This document shows, one piece after another, positions 16,555-25,695 of a stretch of DNA of 64,000 nucleotides; the stretch's first letter is position 1; the number at the start of each line of letters is the position of its first letter. Below the pieces are notes generated by a model, which worked only from the letters and a program-made list of their open reading frames with translations, was not told where the DNA came from and did not search any database. The position numbers and the translations under genes were made by a program. This DNA is from an uncultured Pseudothermotoga sp. (GTDB taxonomy: Bacteria > Thermotogota > Thermotogae > Thermotogales > DSM-5069): the NCBI GenBank assembly GCA_937995655.1, contig CALKJI010000013.1:1-64000 (forward strand), given 5' to 3'.

Positions 16555-18233
16555 ATGAAAAGATGGTTTTTATTAGCTTCCACACTGTTTATTGCTCTCT
16601 TAGTTTCAACGTGTACAACGCCTCAGGGGCCTAACCCGCAAGAACCAGTTACCTTGGAGCCAGGTACTTTGATGGGTGTTGTAAAAGGTGACCTACAGAA
16701 CACTACAATTTATAGGGCAGAGATCATTGCGCAAGGAGGAGGAAAAACATACAAGACTCATACTGACAAAGAAGGAAAATATGCCCTACACCTACCGGCT
16801 GGAACTACAACGTAACTGCAAGCATGGAGACTTTCATCAATGCTGCTACCTCTGTGACAATTTCTGCGACGGAGACACGCATACTTGATTTCATCCTCAC
16901 CACTGGAACAGGAGGTACACCACCGCAAATCGCTGCCGATTCCATCTCTGTGCAATTGTTTACTGGCCCTAATGTCTTTAATTTACGAAGTATTGATACG
17001 AGAACTTTCATTCAGTCACCTGCTATTGTGAACAAAATTCCACAGGACAAACAAAGTGCAGCCGATTACTGGAGCTCCATGGTGGTTAGATGGGGTCTTT
17101 CATCGGCACCGCCTTGGGGCACCAAGGGGACAAGACTTTACGTTTCTGAAGAACAAGAAGGTCCATACTCTCTTTGTAATATCGCTCTTATAGGTCCCGA
17201 ACAACTGCTCCAATTTTATCCTCTAGTTCCCGAAAAAACATATTATTTCAGATTGTCCATATTTGGAACCTGGGGCGAAGTGGAGCTCACCGATGAACCG
17301 GTGCAAATAAAGACTCCAAAACCTCTGGTTCTTCTTACCCCTCAAAATGATGAACAAATCAGTGAAGAGTCTATCGAATTCAGTTGGGAACATATCTGGG
17401 AATCCTTTGACAGCGATTATTTTTACTTGATTTCAGTCTTTAACGATAATCTTGAATCTATCTATAATTATCAAACCCAAGAAGCTAGCCACACTTACCT
17501 GTCACTGAACCTTCCCTACGGGAAGGAATACTATTGGTTTGTTTACACACAAGCAAATGAAGAAATAGAAGAAGATGGAAAAAGTATATCCAAAGAACAT
17601 ATATCAATCTCCTATCTACGAAGATTCAAAATCCCTTACCAACCAGGAAATAACTTGGTGCGAAATGGTGATTTTTCAAGCGGTGAACTTCTACCCTGGT
17701 ATCACTTTGAGGAATCGGGTTTCAGTGATGACCCACCTTCTGATTACGAATGGCAGGTCAGTGCTCAGGCTTACGAACTACACTGGTATAGAAAAAACTC
17801 CTATGGAGCAGGTGGTTCTGTAGGTGTATATCAAGACTTAGGAAACTTCGATACCACTGGTGCAACTAAGGTCTATCTTGAGTTTGACGTACAAATCAAC
17901 GAACAAATTTTCAATTCTAACCAATATGGGTATCACCCGGCTCAAGTTCATATCATCTTCACAGATCAGAACGAGAATGAATTCGTTTACATAGTTGGTT
18001 TTTTGCTTGAAGGAAGTGACGATACACAGTATGAGCCGCCAGAGAATGTTAAATACGTTGTTAGAAAGATACATCAGAATAGCTGGGAACACTTTGAAAA
18101 CGATTTAATGCAAGACTCCCAAACAAGAGCCAAAGTTCAGGAGTACTCCTATATAAAGGAAATAAGATTTTTTGGTAGTGGATGGGACTTTGAGGCTCGT
18201 GTGGATAATATACGGCTAACTATTGAGTGGTAG
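16555..18233 (+). pseudogene. Surface lipoprotein with FN3-like and carbohydrate-binding-like domains, interrupted by a -1 frameshift
   Basis: The first frame (from ATG 16555) encodes a lipoprotein signal ending in VSTC and a carboxypeptidase-regulatory-like fold (KTHTDKEGKYALHLPAG) and stops at TAA 16813-16815. Shifting back one base near 16800 restores NYNVTASMETF and the frame then runs to 18233. The sensible joined product is about 560 residues with fibronectin-III-like segments and a C-terminal NLVRNGDFSSG...W jelly roll resembling CBM4/9 modules. It may be a real lesion, a base-call error, or phase variation; no classic slippery heptamer is seen. Start 16555 is better spaced from AGGGGGG than ATG 16549. 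Confidence 0.75.
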
Positions 18234-18248
18234 TGCGCTTTTTACCTA

Positions 18249-18285
18249 AAATAGGGGGGTAGAAGCCCCCCTATTCCCTATTTAA
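18249..18285 (+). terminator. G/C-stem terminator shared by converging genes
   Basis: AATAGGGGGG / CCCCCCTATT with a six-base loop (18260-18265). The T-rich tail is modest on both strands (CCCTATTT on plus, TTAGG on minus). It lies 16 bases after the lipoprotein stop and just after the minus-strand remnant stop, so it probably works both ways. Confidence 0.6.
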
Positions 18286-18528
18286 CAAATACTTGGAGAA
18301 AAATGACTCTGTGAATGTGGCCATTTTCATCCAAAATATGCATCTTTCATCCTTTGCGATACACAGTAGAGGAATTGAGAGATCCCCTCTATTTCCAGTT
18401 CTGATTCATAAATGATGACCTATCAGGCCAACTGAAAGGTCTATATCATCGTTAAAGATACCCTTAGAACAAGTGGCTCTGTCCAACAGCTTTCTTGCCA
18501 AGTACTGTGGTCTTTGTTTTCTGATCAT
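18271..18528 (-). pseudogene. Gene downstream of the TPR gene with an in-frame TGA (86 codons)
   Basis: ATG 18528-18526 overlaps the TPR gene stop in ATGA, the standard coupling arrangement here. The frame then encodes 40 residues (start MIRKQRPQYLARKLLDRAT), a TGA at 18408-18406, and 44 more protein-like residues (IPLLCIAKDERCIFW, FFSKYLLNRE) to TAG 18273-18271, which abuts a terminator. The organism uses TGA as an ordinary stop elsewhere in the window. Nonsense decay of an operon gene is most likely; recoding is possible but unsupported. No family recognised. Confidence 0.45.
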
Positions 18529-19265
18529 TTTATTTTTTCCAGCTCTTCTTGAGCTGTCTTGATTGCGTTTTGATGCGCACCGATCAATAATGGATGAGGC
18601 TCACTTTCAATAACTCTTTGAAACATCTCTCTTGCTTTATCTTTTTTACCTGTTTTTGCATATAAAGACCCCAGCTCAAGATAGATATTGGAATAATTTG
18701 GAGTCAGCTGGGCAGCAGATAGAAGCAGTTCTTCAGATTTTTTGTAATCGTACAGGGGCCATGGAACGTCTCTGTACCTCATGCCCGAAGCGATCAAAGC
18801 AAAGGTTTTGTAGAGCCTTTGTTCTTCATCATTCTCGTTCAAAAGAGATATGGCTTTGTTTATGTATTTGTCGAAATCACCAAGCATGAAAAGACTTTGA
18901 ATTATCCCTTTGTACTGAGCAAGTCTTCCAATAGACGCACCTGCTATATAGTGTGCCCTACCGTTGTTGCTGTCTAATTTTACGGCCTCTTCCGCATATT
19001 TTCTTGCTTGTTCGAGGGTTTTCTCTTTCAGCTCCTTCGAAACGCCCCAATCTCCATACTCCAAATAACAATCAGCCAATATAGTGAGCAAAAGTGCATT
19101 ACTTTTCAAGTCACCGTGAGACTCAATCGTTCTGATTAGCTCTTGAATTTTCGCCACATCTCTATCTCTTCTTGCTTGGTAAAACTGTTCGTTCATTTCT
19201 TGTTCAAAGGATGCAAAAACCAAAAGTGTCAAAACTAAAATTACCCAAACCAAAACCTTTTTCAT
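18525..19265 (-). CDS. Secreted TPR-repeat protein
   Basis: 246 residues: a signal peptide (KKVLVWVILVLTLLVFASF) then helical repeats of tetratricopeptide type (ARKYAEEAVKLDSNNGRAHYIAG; NIYLELGSLYAKTGKKDKAREMFQRVIE). It probably acts as a periplasmic protein-protein scaffold; no catalytic motif is seen. A strong AAAGGGAGGG site precedes the ATG. It appears to be first in a two-gene operon with the broken gene at 18271. Confidence 0.8.
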   Translation of the reverse strand: MKKVLVWVILVLTLLVFASFEQEMNEQFYQARRDRDVAKIQELIRTIESHGDLKSNALLLTILADCYLEYGDWGVSKELKEKTLEQARKYAEEAVKLDSNNGRAHYIAGASIGRLAQYKGIIQSLFMLGDFDKYINKAISLLNENDEEQRLYKTFALIASGMRYRDVPWPLYDYKKSEELLLSAAQLTPNYSNIYLELGSLYAKTGKKDKAREMFQRVIESEPHPLLIGAHQNAIKTAQEELEKIK

Positions 19266-19295
19266 GTCGCACCCTCCCTTTGTAGACTTTCCTAA

Positions 19296-19590
19296 GAAAA
19301 ATTCGAACCAAACTCAACCTGTGCTACCATTTCACTTGATCTTGAAACAGCCACAGTCAACTTAACGGTCTATGTAACACCCAATTTCTATTCTATCAAG
19401 TTCACAAACAAAATGTTAAAGATGAAAATATTCACACTTACAGAAGTGGTACTTTGATGATAGAAGTCCAAAGAGAATGTTAGACTTTACGATCTTAAGC
19501 AAACTCGACAGGCGTGGTGTTTTAACATAAAAATCGGTGCAGACTTTCAACCTGGGTACAGCGCGAACCTTCACAGAAAAAAATTAAAGC
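19296..19590 (+). pseudogene. Decayed gene fragment, multiple frameshifts
   Basis: Plus-strand reading is protein-like but switches frame at least twice: TATVNLTVYVTPNFYSIKF (open 19296-19457), then TYRSGTLMIEVQRE in the next frame, then IGADFQPGYSANLH up to about 19580. Beta-rich character suggests a lost secreted or surface protein. No start or promoter. This explains most of the gap of 361 bases between 19266 and 19626. Confidence 0.35.
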
Positions 19591-19608
19591 CCCCTGATGA
19601 GGGGGCTT
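19574..19608 (-). terminator. Intrinsic terminator of the 111-aa gene
   Basis: On the minus strand AAGCCCCCT, loop, AGGGGGCTT (stem arms 19608-19600 and 19595-19587) is followed by TAATTTTTTT. Confidence 0.8.
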
Positions 19609-19626
19609 AGGGAAGGATCTATATGA

Positions 19627-19962
19627 CTATGGTTGAATAAAGGGATAAAAACCAGATTCAGTACTTGAGCCAGTTGTTTTTATAAATGCTGTGTAGAAAT
19701 ATCCTCCTGTTTTACCTTTGATAGTTATCATTGGTAAGCTAAAGGTTGTGATCGTTGAATCTTGTGTTTTACCTTCCAACGCCAATATGTAAACCTTATC
19801 TACAAAGTCGGGTTTGCCACTTACAAGGTTTGGAATTTTTGTACTGTTCTCCTGTGCCGCCAACACCTTAACTTGAGTCAAAGTTGATGGCCAGGTGAAA
19901 TAGTCTAATACCCACTGAGAAATGTCCTCTAACTTTTGTTCTATATTGTACCACGTCTTCAA
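19627..19962 (-). CDS. Hypothetical protein, probably truncated (111 aa)
   Basis: The frame opens after a stop at about 19986 without any ATG; TTG 19962 is the only plausible start and has no clear ribosome-binding site. The product lacks a signal peptide and has a beta-rich C-terminus (ITIKGKTGGYFYTAFIKTTG) like the end of a surface protein. A true terminator follows, so this is likely the surviving 3' end of a larger gene. No family recognised. Confidence 0.45.
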   Translation of the reverse strand: MKTWYNIEQKLEDISQWVLDYFTWPSTLTQVKVLAAQENSTKIPNLVSGKPDFVDKVYILALEGKTQDSTITTFSLPMITIKGKTGGYFYTAFIKTTGSSTESGFYPFIQP

Positions 19963-20015
19963 ATTCCCATGCCTAAAAAGTAAGATTTAACGGCAAGAAA
20001 GAACTACTAAATTGA

Positions 20016-20021
20016 TACAAT
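20016..20021 (+). promoter_or_regulatory. Candidate -10 element of the transglutaminase-epimerase-amidase operon
   Basis: TACAAT lies 16 bases before the GTG 20038 start, with AAGGGGTG as ribosome-binding site between. The -35 is poor. Confidence 0.4.
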
Positions 20022-20037
20022 AAGAAGGGGTGATAAA

Positions 20038-21351
20038 GTGGACTTTTTGATGTGTGGTCTTCCTGAAGATATTGAAAGAGAAGAAAGAATCGGCAACTTC
20101 ACTCTGGCACTCAGACTGATTGACAAATGGTTGAAGGACCAAAGAATAACTCAGATTCAAGAAAAAAGGCTACTCTATGAAAAAGAAAGAATCAAGATGA
20201 TTTTAGAAACTTATCCCTTTGAAGAAGCTGAAGCACTCAAAAGGGCAAAGGAGAAGATACGAGATCTCACCTATGATGAGTTTTATGAACTTGTCGAAAA
20301 TGGCTATGTAGATTACATAATCGTCGATGGAAAGAGAAAGTTCCAAGAAAGATTCATTCCTAACATCGGTTTTGCATTAGCCCAATACAAAGAAAGGATG
20401 GACAAAGACAAAGATTCAGAAAAGGCAAAAGAACTTTTACACAAAAGATTGGAAGAGCTTTTGAGTGATGATGTGCCGAAAAGGTACAGAGTACGCATAA
20501 AGATGAGTGCAAAGATAGATGGTGATGGTGAATTTTTCCGCCTTTGGCTTCCCTTTCCCAAAGAAGAATTTCAAATCAGCGGTGTCAAATTGATATCTAC
20601 AAGTCATGAAGATCATTTCATTTCGCCGAACGATACGCCCCAAAGAACGATATATTTTGAATCACAGGACAAGGAGTATTCAGTGGAATTTGAATACACC
20701 GTTGGTGAATGGATCAACAAAGTAGATCCCAACAAGATTGAAAAACCAGATATCAATGAATACCTAAACGAAGAACCACCACACATAGTCTTCAGCCCTT
20801 ACCTAAAGAAATTGGCACAACAGATAGTGCAGAACGAATCAAATGACTATATCAAGGCAATGAAGATTTATGATTGGATAACGACCCATGTGAGATATTC
20901 CTATGTAAGGCCTTATGCAACCTTTGAAAATATCTCAAAGTACGTGGCAGAAAACTTGAAAGGCGATTGTGGTTTTCAAGCGATCTTGTTCATAACTCTT
21001 TGTAGGATAGTGGGCGTACCTGCAAGATGGCAATCTGGATGGTATGCAAATCCGGTCTTTGCCTCTTCCCATGACTGGGCTTTGTTCTATGTAAAGCCGT
21101 ACGGTTGGCTCCCTGTTGATCCTTCCTTTGGCGGTGCAAGGAGGGACAATGAGAGATATCGAAGATTTTATTTTGGAAACCTTGATGGTTTTAGAATGGT
21201 AGCAAACTCGGATTTCATGAAAGATTTTGAACCAAAGACCCTGTTCTATAGAGAAGATCCAACGGACAACCAAACAGGGGAAGCTGAAACAAAGGATAGA
21301 AAGGTGAAGTTACACAGTAAGATTGAAGTAATATCCTTTCAACAAATTTGA
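20038..21351 (+). CDS. Transglutaminase-like (papain-fold) protein
   Basis: 437 residues with an N-terminal helical region (1-145), a beta-sandwich-like middle (150-230) and a C-terminal transglutaminase core with catalytic Cys311 (GDCGFQAI), His345 (SSHDWALF) and Asp361 (PVDPSFGG). Bacterial members mostly act as cysteine peptidases or amidases. No signal peptide is seen, so it is probably cytoplasmic. Start GTG 20038 has AAGGGGTG upstream. It is the first gene of a three-gene operon with dipeptide epimerase and an amidase, consistent with a role in peptide breakdown. Confidence 0.82.
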   Translation: MDFLMCGLPEDIEREERIGNFTLALRLIDKWLKDQRITQIQEKRLLYEKERIKMILETYPFEEAEALKRAKEKIRDLTYDEFYELVENGYVDYIIVDGKRKFQERFIPNIGFALAQYKERMDKDKDSEKAKELLHKRLEELLSDDVPKRYRVRIKMSAKIDGDGEFFRLWLPFPKEEFQISGVKLISTSHEDHFISPNDTPQRTIYFESQDKEYSVEFEYTVGEWINKVDPNKIEKPDINEYLNEEPPHIVFSPYLKKLAQQIVQNESNDYIKAMKIYDWITTHVRYSYVRPYATFENISKYVAENLKGDCGFQAILFITLCRIVGVPARWQSGWYANPVFASSHDWALFYVKPYGWLPVDPSFGGARRDNERYRRFYFGNLDGFRMVANSDFMKDFEPKTLFYREDPTDNQTGEAETKDRKVKLHSKIEVISFQQI

Positions 21352-21364
21352 AGGAGGAATATGA

Positions 21365-22399
21365 ATGAGTAAGATCAAAGATATCCAATTCTCTATGAAG
21401 ACTTATGAATATGAGAAACCTTTTCACATAACTGGTAGTATCGCATCTTATGCTACAAACATCGAGGTAAAAGTGATGCTAGAAAATGGTGTGGAAGGCT
21501 ACGGGGAGGCTTCACCATCCTTTAGAGTCAACGGAGAAAAGCCAGAGATGATCATGGCACTGGAAAGTTTCGCCAAAGAAATGCTTACGGGTATCGATGT
21601 GGCAGAATACAGAAAGATCTTCCAAGTTACAGACAAACTCCTTGCTACACCGAGTCTAAAAGCAGCTACTCAGTATGCAGTTTTAGATGCATTGAGCCAA
21701 GAGGCAGGTTTAGAGGTGTATCAGCTACTCGGCGGAGCTACGAAACAAATAGAAACAGACAAGACCGTCGGCATAGACACCTTAGAAAACAGGGTAGCCG
21801 ATGCAAAAAAGATCTTTGAAGCTGGTTTCAAAACGATCAAGATAAAGGTGGGGGAAGATCTGAAAGAAGATATCCAAGCGATGTATGAAATTTATAAGGT
21901 CAGTAAAGGTGCCAAATACATAGTCGATGCAAATATGGGCTACACTCCAAAGCAAGCAGTTGAATTTGCAAATCAGGTTTATCAAGCTGGAATCGATATA
22001 GCCGTCTTTGAACAACCCGTTTACATGAGCGATATCGACGGACTCAGATTTGTCAGATTCAATGTACCTTTTCCCGTTGCTGCAGATGAATCAGCAAAGA
22101 CGAAGTTCGATGTCTTGAGATTGATAAAGGAAGAAGCCGTTGACTATGTGAATATAAAACTCATGAAATCAGGTGTAAGCGATGCAATTTCCATAGTCGA
22201 GCTTGTAAAGAGCGCAAATATGAAGTTGATGATCGGGTGTATGGGAGAATCGAGTGTGGGAATAAACCAAAGCGTTCATTTTGCTTTTGGGACAGGTGCC
22301 TTTGACTTCTGCGATCTTGACAGTCATTTGATGTTGAAAGAAGAAAGATTCAGAGGCAAGTTCATCCAAGATGGCTCAAAGATGATAGCAAGGAAGTGA
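21365..22399 (+). CDS. L-Ala-D/L-Glu (dipeptide) epimerase, enolase superfamily
   Basis: A 344-residue muconate-lactonizing-subgroup enolase-fold enzyme. The active site is complete: Lys159/Lys161 (KIKIKV), metal ligands Asp188 (VDANMG), Glu216 (FEQPV) and Asp241 (AADES), opposite-face Lys265 (NIKLMK), and the DLDSH motif that binds the dipeptide alpha-ammonium. Thermotoga maritima has a characterised L-Ala-D/L-Glu epimerase of this type. It racemises the second residue of murein-derived L-Ala-D-Glu so peptidases can use it. AAGGAGG precedes the ATG. Confidence 0.9.
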   Translation: MSKIKDIQFSMKTYEYEKPFHITGSIASYATNIEVKVMLENGVEGYGEASPSFRVNGEKPEMIMALESFAKEMLTGIDVAEYRKIFQVTDKLLATPSLKAATQYAVLDALSQEAGLEVYQLLGGATKQIETDKTVGIDTLENRVADAKKIFEAGFKTIKIKVGEDLKEDIQAMYEIYKVSKGAKYIVDANMGYTPKQAVEFANQVYQAGIDIAVFEQPVYMSDIDGLRFVRFNVPFPVAADESAKTKFDVLRLIKEEAVDYVNIKLMKSGVSDAISIVELVKSANMKLMIGCMGESSVGINQSVHFAFGTGAFDFCDLDSHLMLKEERFRGKFIQDGSKMIARK

Positions 22400-22403
22400 T
22401 GGT

Positions 22404-23765
22404 ATGTATATCTACGAAGCACAAAAACTTTTGAGAGAAAAGAAAACAACTCCAACCAAGATTTTGAAGCAGTGTATAGAGAAAATAGAGCAGCACAGAG
22501 ACTTAAATGCCTTTATAACTCTAAGAATCGACCAAGCAATGGAAGAGGCAAAGGAACAAGACCAAATTTTAAAGACCGCAAACACAGAAAAGTTACCACA
22601 GCTTTTTGGAATACCAGTGGCTCTGAAGGATCTTATTTATACTAAGGGCATTAAAACGACCGCTGGGAGTCTTTTTTGGAAGGATTTCGTTCCCAGTGAA
22701 GATGCAACCATTGTTAAGAAACTAAGGAAAGCCGGTGCCATAATCGTGGGCAAAACAAATATGCATGAAATAGCACTTGGTGTGACAAATAACAACACTC
22801 ATTTTGGTGCATGCAAGAATCCCTACGATCCTTCAAAAATATCTGGCGGTTCCTCTGGTGGCTCAGCCGTTGCCGTTGCAACAGGTACGGTGCTCGCGGC
22901 GATTGGAACTGATACAGGTGGATCTATAAGAATTCCTTCGGCGCTCTGCGGTGTTGTTGGTTTAAAACCCACCTACGGTCGCGTGAGTGTCAAAGGTGTA
23001 ATACCGCTTGCATGGCATTTAGATCACGTGGGGCCAATAACACGCTCTGTGAAAGACGCATGGATCGTCTTAGAAGCCATAGAAGGTTATGACTCAAAGG
23101 ATCCATTTTCTTTGAGTCACAAAAAGACAAGATCTCCAAACTTCGAGAGTTCTTTGAGTGGTTTGAAAATAATCAAAGCAACAGGAGAATTTGTGGAAAA
23201 AGCCGACCCTCAGATTTTGGAGAGGTTAGAAACCATCGTAAAATTGTTTGAAAAATCTGGCGCTGTTGTGAAAACACAGAATATGGATTGGCTAAAAGAA
23301 GCGGCAGCGGCAAATGGTTTAATGACTCAAACTGAAGCTGCAACCTTTCACAGAGAAAGACTGAAAGAAAAACCAGAATGGTTTTCCGAAGATGTGAGAC
23401 AAAGACTCACCGAAGGCTTACAAACAAGTGGTAGCGATTATGCTTGGGCTAGGTATACACAGAGTATTGTCAAACACAGATTCAAAGAATTATTCCAAAA
23501 AAACGACATCTTGTTGCTTCCAACGGTTCCCATAACGGCTCCACCTATCTCTGGCGAAGGTGCCGTGGAAATGGCGAGAAAACTTACAAGATTCACAGCA
23601 CCTTTTAATATATCTGGCATTCCGACTATTTCAATACCTGTTGGGAAAATAAATGGTCTTCCAGTTGGCATTCAATTGGTTTCAGATGCTTGGAACGAGA
23701 CTTTCTTGTTCGAGGTTGCACACCAAGTAGAGTCAATAATACAGAAAACAAGCAACCTGGTGTGA
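22404..23765 (+). CDS. Amidase, amidase-signature family
   Basis: 453 residues with the Ser-cisSer-Lys triad: Lys75 (PVALKD), Ser150 (SGGSSGGSA) and Ser174 (DTGGSIRIP). It resembles GatA, but the YGRVSVKGVIPLAWHLDHVGP region and the absence of gatB/gatC nearby favour a stand-alone amidase of peptides or amino-acid amides. It follows the epimerase by four bases. Its 3' end overlaps the converging dppF-like gene by 33 bases. Confidence 0.85.
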   Translation: MYIYEAQKLLREKKTTPTKILKQCIEKIEQHRDLNAFITLRIDQAMEEAKEQDQILKTANTEKLPQLFGIPVALKDLIYTKGIKTTAGSLFWKDFVPSEDATIVKKLRKAGAIIVGKTNMHEIALGVTNNNTHFGACKNPYDPSKISGGSSGGSAVAVATGTVLAAIGTDTGGSIRIPSALCGVVGLKPTYGRVSVKGVIPLAWHLDHVGPITRSVKDAWIVLEAIEGYDSKDPFSLSHKKTRSPNFESSLSGLKIIKATGEFVEKADPQILERLETIVKLFEKSGAVVKTQNMDWLKEAAAANGLMTQTEAATFHRERLKEKPEWFSEDVRQRLTEGLQTSGSDYAWARYTQSIVKHRFKELFQKNDILLLPTVPITAPPISGEGAVEMARKLTRFTAPFNISGIPTISIPVGKINGLPVGIQLVSDAWNETFLFEVAHQVESIIQKTSNLV

Positions 23766-24707
23766 ACCCTCAACGGCTCTTAATCCAGGTACATTCTCGT
23801 TGCACCTTTTCATAGCATATGGGCACCTAGAGGCAAACAAGCACGCCTGTGGTGGGTCTATGGGCGATGTGATCTCACCTTGAATTGGCTGGATCTTTCC
23901 AAGTTTTCTCATTTTTGGATCTGCCACAGGAACAGATTCAATCAAGGCTTGTGTATAGGGATGCAACGGTCGGTTAAAAAGTTCTCTTGAATCTGAAAGC
24001 TCTACTACTTTACCAAGGTACATGACGGCTACTCTGTCACTTATGTACTTAACAACCGCTAAATCATGAGCAATGAAGATGTAGGTGAGATTGTACTGCT
24101 CCTTGAGAGAGATCAATAGGTTGATCACCTGAGCTTGAACAGAAACATCGAGTGCAGAAACTGGCTCATCACAGATCAACAGTTCTGGTTGCATCACAAG
24201 TGCTCGGGCAATACCAATTCTCTGCCTTTGACCACCAGAAAATTCATGAGGATATCTGTAGAGATACTCGGCTCTTAAGCCAACACTCTCTAAGGCTTGT
24301 GATGCCAATCTTCTTTTCTCAGTGAATGATAAATTCGCCGATGACAATCCTTCTGTAACTATTTGTAACACTGTCAACCTGGGATTGAGTGAACTGTAAG
24401 GATCTTGAAAGATCATCTGAATCTTTTTGCGATACTTTTGAAAATCCTTCTCATTCAAAGAGAAAAGGTCAACAGAACTAACTTTATCATGAAAAACCAC
24501 CTTGCCTTGAGTAGGCTGATAGAGTCTGACGATCACCCTGCCAAGGGTAGTCTTACCACAACCCGATTCACCAACAAGGCCAAAGGTCTCGCCACGTTTG
24601 ATATCAAAAGAGACACTATCGACAGCCTTCAAGTATGATCTTTTGCCCCAGCCCTTTTTGACAGGAAACCATTTACTCACATTCTCAAGTTCAAGAATCT
24701 TGTCCAT
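23733..24707 (-). CDS. Oligopeptide ABC transporter ATP-binding protein, DppF/OppF-like
   Basis: 324 residues: Walker [10 protein letters not shown], signature [15 protein letters not shown], Walker [13 protein letters not shown], and the C-terminal oligopeptide-family block with clustered cysteines ([18 protein letters not shown]) known in Dpp/Opp ATPases, some of which bind a 4Fe-4S cluster. Overlaps the DppD-like gene by 17 bases. It is the last gene of the oligopeptide import operon. Confidence 0.93.
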   Translation of the reverse strand: MDKILELENVSKWFPVKKGWGKRSYLKAVDSVSFDIKRGETFGLVGESGCGKTTLGRVIVRLYQPTQGKVVFHDKVSSVDLFSLNEKDFQKYRKKIQMIFQDPYSSLNPRLTVLQIVTEGLSSANLSFTEKRRLASQALESVGLRAEYLYRYPHEFSGGQRQRIGIARALVMQPELLICDEPVSALDVSVQAQVINLLISLKEQYNLTYIFIAHDLAVVKYISDRVAVMYLGKVVELSDSRELFNRPLHPYTQALIESVPVADPKMRKLGKIQPIQGEITSPIDPPQACLFASRCPYAMKRCNENVPGLRAVEGSHQVACFLYY

Positions 24708-25686
24708 TCAACCTTCCCTCGCCATAAAGCCAGCATTTAACCATATGATCTTGCTTAACAAAAACATTTTGTGGCTTTTGTTGTGAACAAATTTCCATTT
24801 TGAAAGGACATCTTGGATGGAATCTACAGCCGATTGGATACCTTGCAGGGTGCGGCACGACCCCCTCTATGGAAACCAGTCTCTCTTTACGTATTTCATC
24901 TTTGTGAATCTTGGGAACAGAATTGAGCAATGCTTTTGTATACGGATGCAAAGGATTTTCAAAGATTTCGTGAACCTTAGCTTTTTCTATCACCTGACCT
25001 GCGTACATGATAACTACTTTGTCACACATCTCAGCAACGACAGCAAGATTGTGCGTTATCAGCAAGACAGCCGTATTGAATCTTTCCTTGAGATCGAGCA
25101 TCAGTTTGAGCACCTGAGCTTGGATGGTGACATCGAGCGCCGTGGTTGGTTCGTCTGCGATCAAAAGTTTTGGATTACATGCCAAAGCCATAGCAATCAT
25201 TACACGTTGTCTCATCCCCCCGGAGAGCTGGTTTGGGTAATGATAGTACCTTCTATCTGGTTCTGGTATTTTCACAGCTGCCAGCATCTGTACGGCTTTG
25301 TTTTTTCTCTCTTCTTTGCTGACCTTCTCATGAAGTTCGTAGACTTCCTCTATCTGCCAACCAACGGTGTACACGGGGTTCAAGGAAGACATGGGTTCCT
25401 GAAAGATCATTGAGATCTCTTTACCCCGAATTTCATAGAGTTTCTCTTTTGGTAGATTTACAAGATCGATATTGTTGAACCATATGTGGGAATCTTGTGA
25501 AACAAAGGCATTCTTTGGTAAGAGCCTTGTGATTGCATACGCCGTGACAGTCTTACCACAACCAGATTCACCGACAACACCGAGTATTTCACCATTTTCT
25601 ACCTCGAAAGAAACGTCATCTATAGGAACTATTCTTCCCATATTTGTTTTGAAACCAACTTTGAGGTTTTCTACTTTTAAAAGCAT
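24691..25686 (-). CDS. Oligopeptide ABC transporter ATP-binding protein, DppD/OppD-like
   Basis: 331 residues with [40 protein letters not shown] and the C-terminal [16 protein letters not shown] block of the oligo/dipeptide ATPase family. It pairs with the DppF-like subunit as the motor of the importer. GAGGTG lies before the ATG. No missing catalytic motif. Confidence 0.93.
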   Translation of the reverse strand: MLLKVENLKVGFKTNMGRIVPIDDVSFEVENGEILGVVGESGCGKTVTAYAITRLLPKNAFVSQDSHIWFNNIDLVNLPKEKLYEIRGKEISMIFQEPMSSLNPVYTVGWQIEEVYELHEKVSKEERKNKAVQMLAAVKIPEPDRRYYHYPNQLSGGMRQRVMIAMALACNPKLLIADEPTTALDVTIQAQVLKLMLDLKERFNTAVLLITHNLAVVAEMCDKVVIMYAGQVIEKAKVHEIFENPLHPYTKALLNSVPKIHKDEIRKERLVSIEGVVPHPARYPIGCRFHPRCPFKMEICSQQKPQNVFVKQDHMVKCWLYGEGRLNGQDS

Positions 25687-25695
25687 TGAATCACC

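Noticed and set aside
16790-16815. Programmed -1 frameshift in the lipoprotein gene
   Set aside because: No X-XXY-YYZ slippery heptamer or clear downstream structure; lesion or base-call error is simpler.
18396-18408. Selenocysteine at the in-frame TGA
   Set aside because: No recognisable bacterial SECIS hairpin follows, no Sec-family context, and TGA is an ordinary stop in many genes here.
22404-23765. Calling the amidase GatA
   Set aside because: No gatB or gatC beside it, and the region after the nucleophile differs from GatA; context is peptide breakdown.
24817-25413. 198-aa plus-strand ORF
   Set aside because: Antisense to the DppD-like gene with intact ABC motifs; a codon-bias shadow.
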